Assembly (NCBI GenBank): GCA_002387845.1
Contig: DGLB01000032.1
Span: 1 to 13,735, forward strand
DNA from: Stenotrophomonas maltophilia
GTDB taxonomy: Bacteria > Pseudomonadota > Gammaproteobacteria > Xanthomonadales > Xanthomonadaceae
DNA length: 13,735 bases
Direction of reading: 5' to 3'
Shown here: in pieces, positions 1-7,700 of the stretch
Layout of the letters: each line of letters starts with the position of its first letter
How positions within the stretch are numbered: the stretch's first letter is position 1
The notes under the pieces: model-generated
What the model was told of the DNA's origin: nothing
The model's input: only the letters and a program-made list of their open reading frames with translations
Database searches by the model: none
Program-made: the position numbers and the translations under genes

Positions 1-98
1 CCATCGGATGGGGGGTACGGGACACGCCGTGAACCCATCCATGGGGGCTCGTCGAAAACATCCATGTTTTCAACGGTCCCGTACCCCCCATCCGATGG
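1..98 (+). repeat. Composite palindromic repeat, copy 1 (three-way junction)
   Basis: Bases 1-23 are perfectly complementary to 76-98, giving a 23-bp outer stem that may extend past the left edge of the window. Inside it lie two further hairpins: 34-38 with 41-45 (CCCAT/ATGGG) and 54-61 with 64-71 (GAAAACAT/ATGTTTTC), both tipped by CATCCATG. The predicted fold is a three-way junction. Bases 19-49 recur exactly, inverted, at 331-361 in the second copy. It resembles the intergenic palindromic (REP-like) repeats common in Stenotrophomonas and Xanthomonas, but I cannot name the family with certainty. There is no T-run after the outer stem, so it is not a standard terminator. Confidence 0.8.
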
Positions 99-275
99 CC
101 CCCCGACAATCAATCGGCGGCCAAAGAAGATCAAAACCCGTTCGCATGCCCCGGTAGCGTCGGTCGACAGACGACGGCCCTGAAACTCCCAACATCCGGT
201 AACGCATGACCCCAAAACAACGCACGCTCCAGCCGTTGCCGTTGCCGTTCGATCCGCATCGCGACAAACCATCAT
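99..275. other. Non-coding spacer between the two palindromic repeats
   Basis: I see no convincing gene here. Short open frames on both strands lack a Shine-Dalgarno sequence and have compositions like read-through of GC-rich DNA. A GTAG at 154-157 followed by CGTCG (158-162) and CGACG (172-176) could be a decayed SMAG head, and 233-249 holds a short CCGTTG repeat. Neither is strong. Confidence 0.5.
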
Positions 276-386
276 GGCGGGGGCCAGGTACCCTCCGGAG
301 GGACACTCCACGGCATGGATGCCGTGGAGTAGCCCCCATGGATGGGTTCACGGCGTGTCCCGGAGCGAGGGTGCCTGGCCCCCGCC
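276..386 (-). repeat. Composite palindromic repeat, copy 2 (inverted, three-way junction)
   Basis: The outer arms are 276-306 and 355-386. Bases 276-288 pair fully with 374-386, then after one mismatch 290-295 pair with 367-372, and GGGACAC (300-306) pairs with GTGTCCC (355-361). Inside are a perfect 12-bp stem with a 2-base turn (305-316 with 319-330; its first two bases could instead join the outer stem) and the short conserved hairpin 335-339 with 342-346. The architecture is that of the copy at 1-98 turned round: the core 331-361 is identical to the complement of 19-49, while the outer stem and the 12-bp hairpin have different sequences that still pair. It lies 85 bases upstream of the NAD kinase start. 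Confidence 0.8.
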
Positions 387-471
387 CAGCACGGATGAAT
401 CAAAGCGCCGCCGTTCGCGAACAACCCGGTTATCCTTGAACCAAAGCCCCACGCGGAACCCCGGAGCCCCC

Positions 472-1245
472 ATGAGCGATACCCCCCGCATCGCCTTCCT
501 GGCCAGCACCACCGAACCCGCGCAGCAGGCGCGTGCGGCCATGCTGGCGCGCTACGGCGAGCACGCGCCCGAAGACGCCGACGTGCTGTGCCCGCTCGGC
601 GGTGACGGCTTCATGCTGCAGACCCTGCACCGCCATGGGCACCTGGGCAAACCCGTGTTCGGCATGAAACTGGGGACGGTTGGGTTCCTCATGAACCAGT
701 ACCGGGCCGAAGACGACGTGCCGATGCGCATCGCGCTGGCCGAACCGGCCAACCTGCGGCCACTGGAAATGCTGGCGCTGACCGAGTCGGGTACGACCAC
801 CGGCTCGCTGGCCTACAACGACGTCTCGCTGCTGCGCCAGACCCGCCAGGCCGCGCATATCGGCGTGGACCTCAACGGCCAGGAACGGGTCAGCGAGCTC
901 ATCGGCGATGGTGTGCTGGTGTCCACGCCGGCCGGCAGCACCGCCTACAACTACTCGGCCCACGGGCCGATCCTGCCGCTGGGCTCGCATACCATCGCGC
1001 TCACCCCGCTGGCCCCCTACCGGCCCCGGCGCTGGCGCGGGGCGATCCTCAAGGCGGACACCGAAGTGCGCTTCCGCGTGCTTGATCCGTACAAGCGCCC
1101 GGTCAGCGTGACCGCTGATTCGCATGAAACCCGCGACGTGGTCGAGGTCACCATCCGCGAATCGCGCGAGCGCCGGGTGACCCTGCTGTTCGATCCGGAG
1201 CACAACCTCGAAGACCGGATTCTCAGCGAACAGTTCATGTTTTGA
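472..1245 (+). CDS. nadK: NAD kinase
   Basis: This cytoplasmic enzyme phosphorylates NAD to NADP with ATP or polyphosphate. The 257-residue product shows the family signatures: GGDG at 43-46 (nucleotide/phosphate binding), the YNDV segment at 115-118 corresponding to the conserved NE/D motif, and the glycine-rich stretch from GDG (146-148) through TPAGSTAY (152-159) to GP (165-166). The ATG at 472 was chosen because GGAG lies 5 bases upstream at 463-466 and the protein then begins just before the first Rossmann strand; an upstream in-frame ATG at 274 would add 66 low-complexity residues encoded by the palindromic repeat. The protein is slightly short compared with the roughly 290 residues of E. 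coli NadK, as is usual for xanthomonads. It is followed after 49 bases by the nucleotidase gene on the same strand. Confidence 0.93.
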   Translation: MSDTPRIAFLASTTEPAQQARAAMLARYGEHAPEDADVLCPLGGDGFMLQTLHRHGHLGKPVFGMKLGTVGFLMNQYRAEDDVPMRIALAEPANLRPLEMLALTESGTTTGSLAYNDVSLLRQTRQAAHIGVDLNGQERVSELIGDGVLVSTPAGSTAYNYSAHGPILPLGSHTIALTPLAPYRPRRWRGAILKADTEVRFRVLDPYKRPVSVTADSHETRDVVEVTIRESRERRVTLLFDPEHNLEDRILSEQFMF

Positions 1246-1294
1246 CCGACAATAGCTGGCCGGCCGCTTTGGCCGCACTGGATTGCAGACCGTT

Positions 1295-2239
1295 ATGGGC
1301 GACAATACCCCCCGCTTGCTGACCGTAGCCGTGACCTCACGGGCGCTGTTCGACCTGGAAGAGGGCCATGCCCTGTTCGAGGCCGAAGGCGTGGATGCCT
1401 ATGCCGAATACCAGCGCAAGCATGAGGACGACATCCTGCGCCCCGGTGTGGCCTTCCCGGTGGTGCGCAAGCTGCTGGCGCTCAACCAGGGCCAGTCGCC
1501 GGAGTCGCCGCGGGTGGAAGTCATCCTGCTGTCGCGCAATTCCGCCGATACCGGCCTGCGCATCTTCAATTCGATCCAGCACTACGACCTGGGCATCATC
1601 CGCGCCACCTTCACCGCCGGAGAGCCCACCTGGCCGTACGTGAAGCCATTTGGCACCGACCTGTTCCTGTCGGCCAATCCCGAATCGGTGCGGCGCGCGC
1701 TGCGCCATGGCATCGCCGCGGCGACCATTCTGCCCAAGCCGTACGATGAAACCCTGGCCGCCGCCGATCCGGGCGACCTGGGGCGTTCACGCAGCCAGCT
1801 GCGCATCGCCTTCGACGGCGATGCGGTGATCTTCGGCGATGAAAGCGAACGCATCTCGCGCGAGCAGGGCGTGGAAGCGTTTGGCCGGCATGAGCGTGAG
1901 AATGCCCGTGAGCCCCTCAGTGGTGGGCCGTTCCGCAACTTCCTGTCGGCGCTGCATACCCTGCAGGCCGTGTTCCCGTCCGGCGATGATGCGCCGATCC
2001 GAACCGCACTGGTGACCGCGCGCTCTGCGCCGGCGCACGAGCGGGTGATCCGCACGCTGCGGGAATGGGGCGTGCGCCTGGACGAAGCGCTGTTCCTGGG
2101 CGGCCGCCACAAGGGGCCGTTCCTGGAAGCCTTCGGCGCAGACATCTTCTTCGACGATTCGCAGCACAACATCGACAGCGCCCGCCAGCACCAGAGCGTG
2201 GCCGCCGGCCATGTGCCGCACGGCGTGGCGAACGATTGA
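1295..2239 (+). CDS. 5'-nucleotidase (HAD-like, PF06189 family)
   Basis: The predicted product (314 residues) belongs to the bacterial 5'-nucleotidase family that dephosphorylates nucleoside monophosphates. HAD-type motifs are visible in order: FDGDAVIFGDE (173-183) with the aspartate pair of motif I, TARSAP (241-246) as motif II, the lysine of GRHKGPF at 273 as motif III, and DIFFDD (283-288) as motif IV. The N-terminal third (VAVTSRALFDLE, 11-22) is also typical of this family. The start is uncertain: a TTG at 1283 would add four residues, and neither start has a clear Shine-Dalgarno sequence, so the ATG was preferred. It sits 49 bases after the NAD kinase gene and may be co-transcribed with it, which would put two nucleotide-level enzymes together. 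The exact physiological substrate cannot be read from the sequence. Confidence 0.85.
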   Translation: MGDNTPRLLTVAVTSRALFDLEEGHALFEAEGVDAYAEYQRKHEDDILRPGVAFPVVRKLLALNQGQSPESPRVEVILLSRNSADTGLRIFNSIQHYDLGIIRATFTAGEPTWPYVKPFGTDLFLSANPESVRRALRHGIAAATILPKPYDETLAAADPGDLGRSRSQLRIAFDGDAVIFGDESERISREQGVEAFGRHERENAREPLSGGPFRNFLSALHTLQAVFPSGDDAPIRTALVTARSAPAHERVIRTLREWGVRLDEALFLGGRHKGPFLEAFGADIFFDDSQHNIDSARQHQSVAAGHVPHGVAND

Positions 2240-2271
2240 TCCGGTTGTGGCGGGATCGGTAGCGCCGCGAA

Positions 2272-2811
2272 TCACTGCAGCGGCAAGCGGATATCCACCA
2301 GCTTCCAGCTCAACCCCTGCCGCTGCAGCACGAACACCACCGGTGCCCCCTGCGCGGTATGCGTGGTGGCCGTAAACCGTGACGTCGATTCAAACCGATG
2401 GCTGGCCCCTTCCAACGGCCGGGCGGCCTTCGGCGGCGCATAGGTGTCGTTGCTTTCCAGGTCATTGCTGGCCCGCTTCCACAGCGTGTGACCCTCCAGC
2501 AGCGCCCCGATCCCGGTCGGGGTGACCATCGCATCCACCGCCGTGCCACTCAGCTGCTGCCCGGCGGTGAGCAGCAGGGCCCCGACCAGATTCGACTGCA
2601 CATCCGGCCCGGCCCGTCGCACCACGTAGTCATCCAGCTGCGCGCGCAGGTTGGCGCGCAGCATCGGGAAGTCAACATAGCGGTCCAGCTTGGAGGTATC
2701 GCGCTGCTCCACCGCCTGGGCCAGGCCGCGCAGGGTCAGGTAAGGCCCGCCGACCACATAGGCCGCCAGCAGCACCCCCAAGGCAACAACAATCCACAGC
2801 AGCTTCTTCAT
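2272..2811 (-). CDS. DUF2939 family membrane-anchored protein
   Basis: The product has 179 residues. An N-terminal MKK is followed by a hydrophobic segment (about 4-25), which fits a signal anchor or an uncleaved signal peptide, and the rest is probably periplasmic. The sequence pattern, with a GGPYLTLRGLAQAVEQRD start after the anchor and alternating D/R residues in the first domain, matches what I recall of DUF2939; no function is established for it. AAGG lies 7 bases upstream of the ATG. It is the last gene of the minus-strand run, separated from the DUF2461 gene by 70 bases that hold a SMAG repeat, and it converges on the nucleotidase gene with only 32 bases between the stops. No terminator with a T-run is seen in that gap. 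Confidence 0.75.
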   Translation of the reverse strand: MKKLLWIVVALGVLLAAYVVGGPYLTLRGLAQAVEQRDTSKLDRYVDFPMLRANLRAQLDDYVVRRAGPDVQSNLVGALLLTAGQQLSGTAVDAMVTPTGIGALLEGHTLWKRASNDLESNDTYAPPKAARPLEGASHRFESTSRFTATTHTAQGAPVVFVLQRQGLSWKLVDIRLPLQ

Positions 2812-2845
2812 GGCGTCACCTTGCCCCAGCCCCCGTCAATCCCAT

Positions 2846-2868
2846 GTAGAGCCACGCCCGGCGTGGCT
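2846..2868 (+). repeat. SMAG (REP) element
   Basis: A GTAG head (2846-2849) is followed by AGCCACGC (2850-2857), a three-base loop CCG and GCGTGGCT (2861-2868), a perfect 8-bp stem. The GTAG head plus short GC-rich hairpin is the hallmark of SMAG repeats of Stenotrophomonas maltophilia, which are thought to be moved by TnpA-REP (RAYT) transposases. It sits between the stop of the DUF2461 gene and the ribosome binding site of the DUF2939 gene. Confidence 0.85.
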
Positions 2869-2881
2869 GCCCGACCCACCG

Positions 2882-3568
2882 TCAGAACTCCAGATCCAAC
2901 GCCGCACACAGATAATCCACGAACGGACCCAGCGCAGTCAGGTCCTTGGCCAGGGTCTGGCGCAGCTTCGGCCCGGTCATCACCGCATCTTCCAGCGGTC
3001 GCCAGAACACCCAGTTCCTGTGCTTCAGGTCGTCGATGAACTCGAAGTCCGGCTCGAAGCCACGTGGGGCCCGCACCAGCATCTCGCTCTGTTCGAAGTC
3101 GAACTTCTTCCGCAGCGCCGGCGCATGCGCCGCTGCCTTCCACGCGCCCGGGTTGTCGACAATGAAATGGCGGATCCTGCGCTGGGTATCCGGTTCCGGA
3201 TGCCACAACCCGGCCCCGACGAAGCTCTCGCCCGGCTGCAGATGGATGTAGAACGACGGTGCGGCCACCTGCTTGCGGCGCTCATGGAACAGGCGCGCAC
3301 CCTGCCAGCTCTTGTACGGTGACTTGTCGTTGGAAAAACGCGCGTCGCGGTAGATGCGGAACAGCGAGCCGCCCACCGTCTTCGGGTCGGAACGGAAATG
3401 CGGGCTCACCGTGGCCAGGTCGGGCTGCAGGTCGGTGATCAGGCGCAGGAACGGCTGGCGCACATGCGCTTCGTACTTGTCCTTGTGCTCGTTGAACCAG
3501 GTCTTGTCGTTGTTGCGCGCCAGGCCACGCAGAAAGGTGAAGCTGGCAGGGGTGAAATAGGTACTCAC
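2882..3568 (-). CDS. DUF2461 (TIGR02453) family protein
   Basis: The product has 228 residues and matches the DUF2461/TIGR02453 family: NNDKTWFNEHK near the N-terminus (19-29), the signature FRIYRDARFSNDKSPYK at 70-86, and PSFYIHLQPG (104-113) running into the G-GLWHP segment. Members are found widely in bacteria and fungi with no proven biochemical role. There is no signal peptide or membrane segment, so it is probably cytoplasmic. Its GTG start overlaps the TGA stop of the exonuclease I gene (GTGA, 4 bases), which points to translational coupling with sbcB. A role connected to DNA repair would be a guess from position only. Confidence 0.85.
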   Translation of the reverse strand: MSTYFTPASFTFLRGLARNNDKTWFNEHKDKYEAHVRQPFLRLITDLQPDLATVSPHFRSDPKTVGGSLFRIYRDARFSNDKSPYKSWQGARLFHERRKQVAAPSFYIHLQPGESFVGAGLWHPEPDTQRRIRHFIVDNPGAWKAAAHAPALRKKFDFEQSEMLVRAPRGFEPDFEFIDDLKHRNWVFWRPLEDAVMTGPKLRQTLAKDLTALGPFVDYLCAALDLEF

Positions 3569-5007
3569 AGGGTCTGCTCCAGGTGGTTGCCCCAGTCGGC
3601 CAGCTGCTGCAGCAGGGCCAGCCGGGCAGGTTCGGCGGCGTGCTCGGCACGCAGCGCCTCGATCTGCGCCCGGTACTGCGGCAGGGGCTGCTCGCCCAGG
3701 CCGGGTTCGCCGAGCAGACGTTGGCGACGGTAGTCGTTCCAGCGCTGGCGTTCGGCCGCATCCAGGGTTTCAGGGTGGTTGCGTGCGCGGTAGCGGAACA
3801 GCAGTTCGGGCATGCGCGGGTCGCGCAGGCGCGCGGCGTAGCTGGCCAGTTCGGCCGGCGGGCTGGTGCGCAGCCGGGTCATCAGCGCCTTGTCGCCGTC
3901 GGCGAGGAAGCCGTCGTACAGCGAGGCATCCACGTCGCTGGGAGCCATCTCGCGCTCGCCACCAAACACCTGGCGCACCTTTTCAGCCACCATCGGCGCA
4001 ACCGCGCGGACGCGCGCGGCGGCGGCCTCCACGGCCGCCACGTCGATGCCCAGGCGCGCGTGATCGGCCGGGCGCAGGTGGTTCCAGGCGACCAGCCCCG
4101 GTGCCTTGTTCAGATGCACTTCCTTGAGCGGCACCCGCTGTTCCCCGTCGGCCAGGTCGGCGGCGCGCGTGTACAGGCGTGCGGCCAGCGTTTCGGCGGG
4201 CAGGTCGAGCAGGCCGTCGATGTCACCTTCCAGGTCGAGCACGATGATGCGGTTGTTGATGTACGGGTGGCGCGCCAGCGGCAGTACCGGCGCCGCACAC
4301 AGGCGTGACGCGGGGTAGCGCATGGAGATGTGCAGCACCGGCTGTGCGGCGTCCACGTCCAGCAGATTGCCAACGAAACGCTTGTCGCGCAGCTTCAGCG
4401 CGTAGTCCCACAGGCGCGGCTGCGCCTGCTTGAACAGGCGGGCCATGCCGATGGTGGCATGCACGTCCGACAGCGCTTCATGCGCATCGCCGACGCGCAC
4501 GTCATTGGCCGTGGCCAGGTGCTCCAGCTTGAACGAGGTCGCACCGTCTTCGCGCTGCGGCCAGACGATGCCGTCCGGGCGCAGTGCGTGCACCAGCCGC
4601 AGCATGTCCAGCAGGTCCCAGCGCGAATTGCCGTTGCGCCATTCACGCTCGTACGGGTCGAAGAAGTTGCGGAACAACCCATGGCGCACGAACTCGTCGT
4701 CGAAGCGCAGCGTGTTGTAGCCCAGGGTGCAGGTACCGGGGCGTGCCATCAGGTCGTTGATGCGCGCGAAGGCCTCGGCCTCGCTCACGCCTTCGGCCTG
4801 CGCGTGTTGCGGGGTGATGCCGGTGATCAGCGTGGCGATCGGCGAGGGCAGGACATCGTCGGCCGGCCTGACGTAGAAGCTCACCGGTTCATCGATGACC
4901 TGCAGATCAGCGTCGGTACGGATCGCGGCAAACTGGGCGATGCGGGTGCGGCGCGGGTCCTGGCCGAAGGTTTCCAGGTCATAGAACAGGAAGCTGTCAG
5001 CCGCCAT
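3565..5007 (-). CDS. sbcB: Exodeoxyribonuclease I
   Basis: Exonuclease I degrades single-stranded DNA 3' to 5' and acts in recombination and mismatch repair in the cytoplasm. The 480-residue product is close to the E. coli enzyme in length (475). The DEDDh catalytic set is present: D10 and E12 in FYDLETFG, D103 in NTLRFDDEF, and H176 and D181 in HEALSD. The C-terminal part corresponds to the SH3-like and extension domains, with NKAPGLVAW a recognisable segment near residue 300. Its ATG shares one base with the kmo stop codon (TGATG), and its own stop overlaps the GTG of the next gene, so kmo, sbcB and the DUF2461 gene are very probably co-translated from one transcript. Confidence 0.95.
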   Translation of the reverse strand: MAADSFLFYDLETFGQDPRRTRIAQFAAIRTDADLQVIDEPVSFYVRPADDVLPSPIATLITGITPQHAQAEGVSEAEAFARINDLMARPGTCTLGYNTLRFDDEFVRHGLFRNFFDPYEREWRNGNSRWDLLDMLRLVHALRPDGIVWPQREDGATSFKLEHLATANDVRVGDAHEALSDVHATIGMARLFKQAQPRLWDYALKLRDKRFVGNLLDVDAAQPVLHISMRYPASRLCAAPVLPLARHPYINNRIIVLDLEGDIDGLLDLPAETLAARLYTRAADLADGEQRVPLKEVHLNKAPGLVAWNHLRPADHARLGIDVAAVEAAAARVRAVAPMVAEKVRQVFGGEREMAPSDVDASLYDGFLADGDKALMTRLRTSPPAELASYAARLRDPRMPELLFRYRARNHPETLDAAERQRWNDYRRQRLLGEPGLGEQPLPQYRAQIEALRAEHAAEPARLALLQQLADWGNHLEQTL

Positions 5008-6374
5008 CAGTGCGCACCCTCCAGCACCGGCAGCTGGTCGTGCACGATGCGCTCCAATGCCGCCCAGTCGATGTGCTCCAGCGTGGTGTGGCCGGCAGTG
5101 GCGTCTTCCAGAATGCGCCGCTGCAGGTTGGTCCGTTCCAGCGCCACCGCATACGGCGTGTGCAGGAACGTGACCATGGTGTAATGCGGGACGAAGCGGG
5201 TTGGCCAGCGCGCCTGCAGTTGCTGTTCCAGTTCGCGTTGCAGCTGGAACGCCGGATCGGCCACGCGGTCGCGCATTTCCAGGTAGTTCTCCAGCGCCAT
5301 CTGCTGGATGGCTTCCGCGTTCGGCTTGCGCTCGGCTTCAAACACCGCGAAGGCCGCTTCCAGCGAATCCTGTTCCTGCAGGTGGCGGGCCAGCGCCACG
5401 CAGTCCTCAAAGGCGCAGTTCATGCCCTGGCCGTGGAACGGCACCATCGCATGCGCGGCATCGCCGAGCAGCACGGCGCGGCCGCCCAGGTGCCACTGGC
5501 GCAGGTAAAGCGTGCCGAGCAGGCCGGGTGGATGCTCTTCCCAGTCGCGGCGCAGGTGCGGAATCAGCGGCAACGCATCGGGGAAGTCGCGCGCGAACAG
5601 CGCTTCGGCCTCGGCTCCGCTGCGGGTGGTGGCAAAGCTGGGGTTGCCCTCGTTGGGCAGGAACAGGGTGACGGTGAAGGTGCCTTCGTCATTCGGCAGG
5701 GCAATGCACATGTACTGGCCGCGCGGCCAGATGTGCAGGGCGTTGGCTTCGATCCGGAAGCCGCCGTCTGCAGTCGGCGGAATTTCCAGTTCCTTGTACG
5801 AATGCCCCAGGAACTCGATACGTTCGTCCAGCGGGTGCTTGCGGTTCATCGCCGCGCGCAGCGCCGAGCCGGCCCCGTCGGCCCCGATCAGGGTGTCGAA
5901 GCGGATGTCGTGCGGCTGGTCGTCGCGGTCGTCGATGAAGCGTGCGTAGCCGGCCTCGAAATCCACCGTATGCAGGCGGCGGTGGAAGTGCACCTGCGCG
6001 CCGGCATCTTCAGCCAGCTGCAGCAGGGTGTGGTTGAGGTCCTTGCGGTGGATCGACCAGATCACCTCGCTGTCGTCGCGGCCATAGCGCTGCAGCTGGG
6101 TCTGCCCCTCGCGCGTGTGCACCATGCGGCCGCGCATCATCACCGCCTTGGCCATGACGGCATCTTCCACGCCCGCCTGGCGCAGCGCGTTGCGGCCGCG
6201 TTCGGCCAGCGCCAGGTTGATCGAGCGGCCGGACTCGTAGTCGGCAATGCGCGGGTCGCCGCGACGCTCGTACAGGGTGATGCGCCAGCCTTGGCGTGAC
6301 AGCAGGATGGCCAGCAGCGAGCCGGCCAGGCCGGCACCAATGATGCTCAGGGAGCGGTGTGCATTTGCGATCAA
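5007..6374 (-). CDS. kmo: Kynurenine 3-monooxygenase
   Basis: This FAD-dependent hydroxylase converts L-kynurenine to 3-hydroxykynurenine using NADPH and oxygen. The 455-residue product has the N-terminal dinucleotide-binding GAGLAG (13-18) after a beta strand, the acidic end of the second strand at YER (35-37), the DG motif GADGAGSALR (164-173), and the FAD motif GDAAHAMVPFHGQGMNCAFED (starting at 304). The start is TTG at 6374; the only other in-frame option upstream is closed by a stop 10 codons back, and a GGA lies 6 bases before the TTG. It follows kynureninase after 27 bases and overlaps sbcB by one base. Xanthomonads make NAD from tryptophan through this route, which fits the neighbouring kynU and dioxygenase genes. 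Confidence 0.95.
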   Translation of the reverse strand: MIANAHRSLSIIGAGLAGSLLAILLSRQGWRITLYERRGDPRIADYESGRSINLALAERGRNALRQAGVEDAVMAKAVMMRGRMVHTREGQTQLQRYGRDDSEVIWSIHRKDLNHTLLQLAEDAGAQVHFHRRLHTVDFEAGYARFIDDRDDQPHDIRFDTLIGADGAGSALRAAMNRKHPLDERIEFLGHSYKELEIPPTADGGFRIEANALHIWPRGQYMCIALPNDEGTFTVTLFLPNEGNPSFATTRSGAEAEALFARDFPDALPLIPHLRRDWEEHPPGLLGTLYLRQWHLGGRAVLLGDAAHAMVPFHGQGMNCAFEDCVALARHLQEQDSLEAAFAVFEAERKPNAEAIQQMALENYLEMRDRVADPAFQLQRELEQQLQARWPTRFVPHYTMVTFLHTPYAVALERTNLQRRILEDATAGHTTLEHIDWAALERIVHDQLPVLEGAH

Positions 6375-6401
6375 GTGCGTTCCAGCGGGGGAGGGGGCGA
6401 C

Positions 6402-7679
6402 TTACAGTCCGGCCCAGGATTCGACTTCCTCGACGAAGTGATGCAGGTCGAGGTAACGGTTGTACAACGGCGTGGGTGAGATGCGGATCACGTCCGGTTC
6501 GCGCCAGTCGCCCAGCACCCCCACGGTCTGCAGGTACTCGAACAGGCTGCGGCCACGCTCGCGCCCGCCGATCACGCGCAGGGAGAGCTGGCAGCCGCGA
6601 CGCGCCGGCTCGGCTGGGGTCAGCACTTCAAGCACGTTGGTCAGACGGGCGCGTACCAGCGCATCCAGCAGGCCGGTCAGCTGCAGCGACTTGGCGCGCA
6701 GTGCTTCGATACCGCCGGCGGCATCCACCACGTCCAGCGCCGCGCGCAGCGGGGCCAGGCCCAGCACCGGCGGATTGCTCAGCTGCCAGCCTTCGGCACC
6801 GACCGCGGGCACGAACTGCGGGGCCATCTTGAAGCGGGTGGCTTCCTCATGGCCCCACCAGCCGGCGAAGCGCGGCAGGGTGGTGTCGCGGTGATGGCGT
6901 TCGTGCACGAAGGCACCGGCAACGGCACCCGGGCCGCTGTTGAGGTACTTGTAATGGCACCACACCGCGAAGTCGGGGGCGATGTCGTGCAGCTGCAGTG
7001 GCACATTGCCCACCGAGTGCGCCAGGTCAAAACCCACGTTGGCTCCCTGCAGGCGCGCGGCGCGGGTCACGGCGTCCAGGTCGAATACCTGGCCGCTGCG
7101 GTACTGCACCCCCGGCCATAACACCAGCGCCAGGCGCGGGCCATGTTCGGCGATGGCGCGTTCAATGGCCTGCTGCGAGATCGTGCCGTTGGCTTCGTCC
7201 GGCTGCACCTCGACCAGATCGGTGTCGGGGTTGAAGCCGTGGAAGCGGATCTGCGATTCCACCGCGTGGCGGTCGGTGGGGAACGCCCCGGCTTCCATCA
7301 GGATCACCGGGCGCTGCGCGGTGGGCCGGTAGAAGCTGACCATCATCAGGTGCAGGTTCACGCTCAGGGTGTTCATCGCCACCACTTCGCTGGGCAGCGC
7401 GCCGACCAACCGGGCCAGCTGCTCGTTCACCAGGCGGTGGTAGCGCAGCCACTGGGTGTCGCCGGTGAAGTGGCCTTCCACCGCCAGCGCGCCCCACTTG
7501 TCCATCACTTCCTGTACGGCGGCCCTGGCTTTGCGCGGCTGCAGGCCCAGCGAGTTGCCGACGAAATAGGTCTGGTCGTGATGGTCGTGCTGCGGGAACA
7601 CGAACTCGGCGCGCAGCGCGCGCAGCGGGTCGGCGGCATCCAGGGCGACGGCATGGGAACGGCTGAGCAGTTCGGACAT
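6402..7679 (-). CDS. kynU: Kynureninase
   Basis: Kynureninase is a PLP enzyme that cleaves 3-hydroxykynurenine to 3-hydroxyanthranilate and alanine, and kynurenine to anthranilate. The product has 425 residues, normal for the family. The PLP-binding lysine is K244 in WCHYKYLNSGPG; D218 and H221 in GFDLAHSVG are cofactor contacts; FPTD at 133-136 and the GNSLGL segment at 41-46 are further signatures. The ATG at 7677-7679 is the first of the frame. The enzyme sits between Kmo downstream and the 3-hydroxyanthranilate dioxygenase upstream, although the last is set apart by 152 bases with SMAG repeats and a short palindrome, so kynU may have its own promoter. Confidence 0.95.
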   Translation of the reverse strand: MSELLSRSHAVALDAADPLRALRAEFVFPQHDHHDQTYFVGNSLGLQPRKARAAVQEVMDKWGALAVEGHFTGDTQWLRYHRLVNEQLARLVGALPSEVVAMNTLSVNLHLMMVSFYRPTAQRPVILMEAGAFPTDRHAVESQIRFHGFNPDTDLVEVQPDEANGTISQQAIERAIAEHGPRLALVLWPGVQYRSGQVFDLDAVTRAARLQGANVGFDLAHSVGNVPLQLHDIAPDFAVWCHYKYLNSGPGAVAGAFVHERHHRDTTLPRFAGWWGHEEATRFKMAPQFVPAVGAEGWQLSNPPVLGLAPLRAALDVVDAAGGIEALRAKSLQLTGLLDALVRARLTNVLEVLTPAEPARRGCQLSLRVIGGRERGRSLFEYLQTVGVLGDWREPDVIRISPTPLYNRYLDLHHFVEEVESWAGL

Positions 7680-7700
7680 GGCAATGGCGATTGTCTGAGA

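Noticed and set aside
154..176. A SMAG element with head GTAG at 154
   Set aside because: The stem is only 5 bp with a 9-base loop, much weaker than the other SMAGs in the window.
19..361. A 343-bp MITE bounded by 31-bp inverted ends
   Set aside because: The matching 31-base segments are internal cores of two separate palindromes with their own outer arms, not element ends; no target duplication was seen.
431..436. TATCCT as a -10 for NAD kinase
   Set aside because: Only a partial match and no recognisable -35 at 16-18 bases upstream.
206..439. A 77-residue plus-strand open frame and a 93-residue minus-strand frame over the repeat region (70-351)
   Set aside because: Both read through palindromic repeats, lack ribosome binding sites and have arginine/proline/glycine-rich content typical of non-coding GC-rich frames.
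274..471. N-terminal extension of NAD kinase from an ATG at 274
   Set aside because: The extra 66 residues are translated from the palindromic repeat, are low in family-like sequence, and the ATG at 472 has a well-placed GGAG.
2238..2258. Terminator between the convergent nucleotidase and DUF2939 genes
   Set aside because: GATCC/GGATC gives only a 5-bp stem with a large loop and no T-run on either side.
5010..6299. Long plus-strand open frame antisense to kmo (and similar long frames antisense to sbcB, kynU, can and asnS)
   Set aside because: These are shadows of the true genes caused by high GC; their translations show no family signatures and they lack ribosome binding sites.
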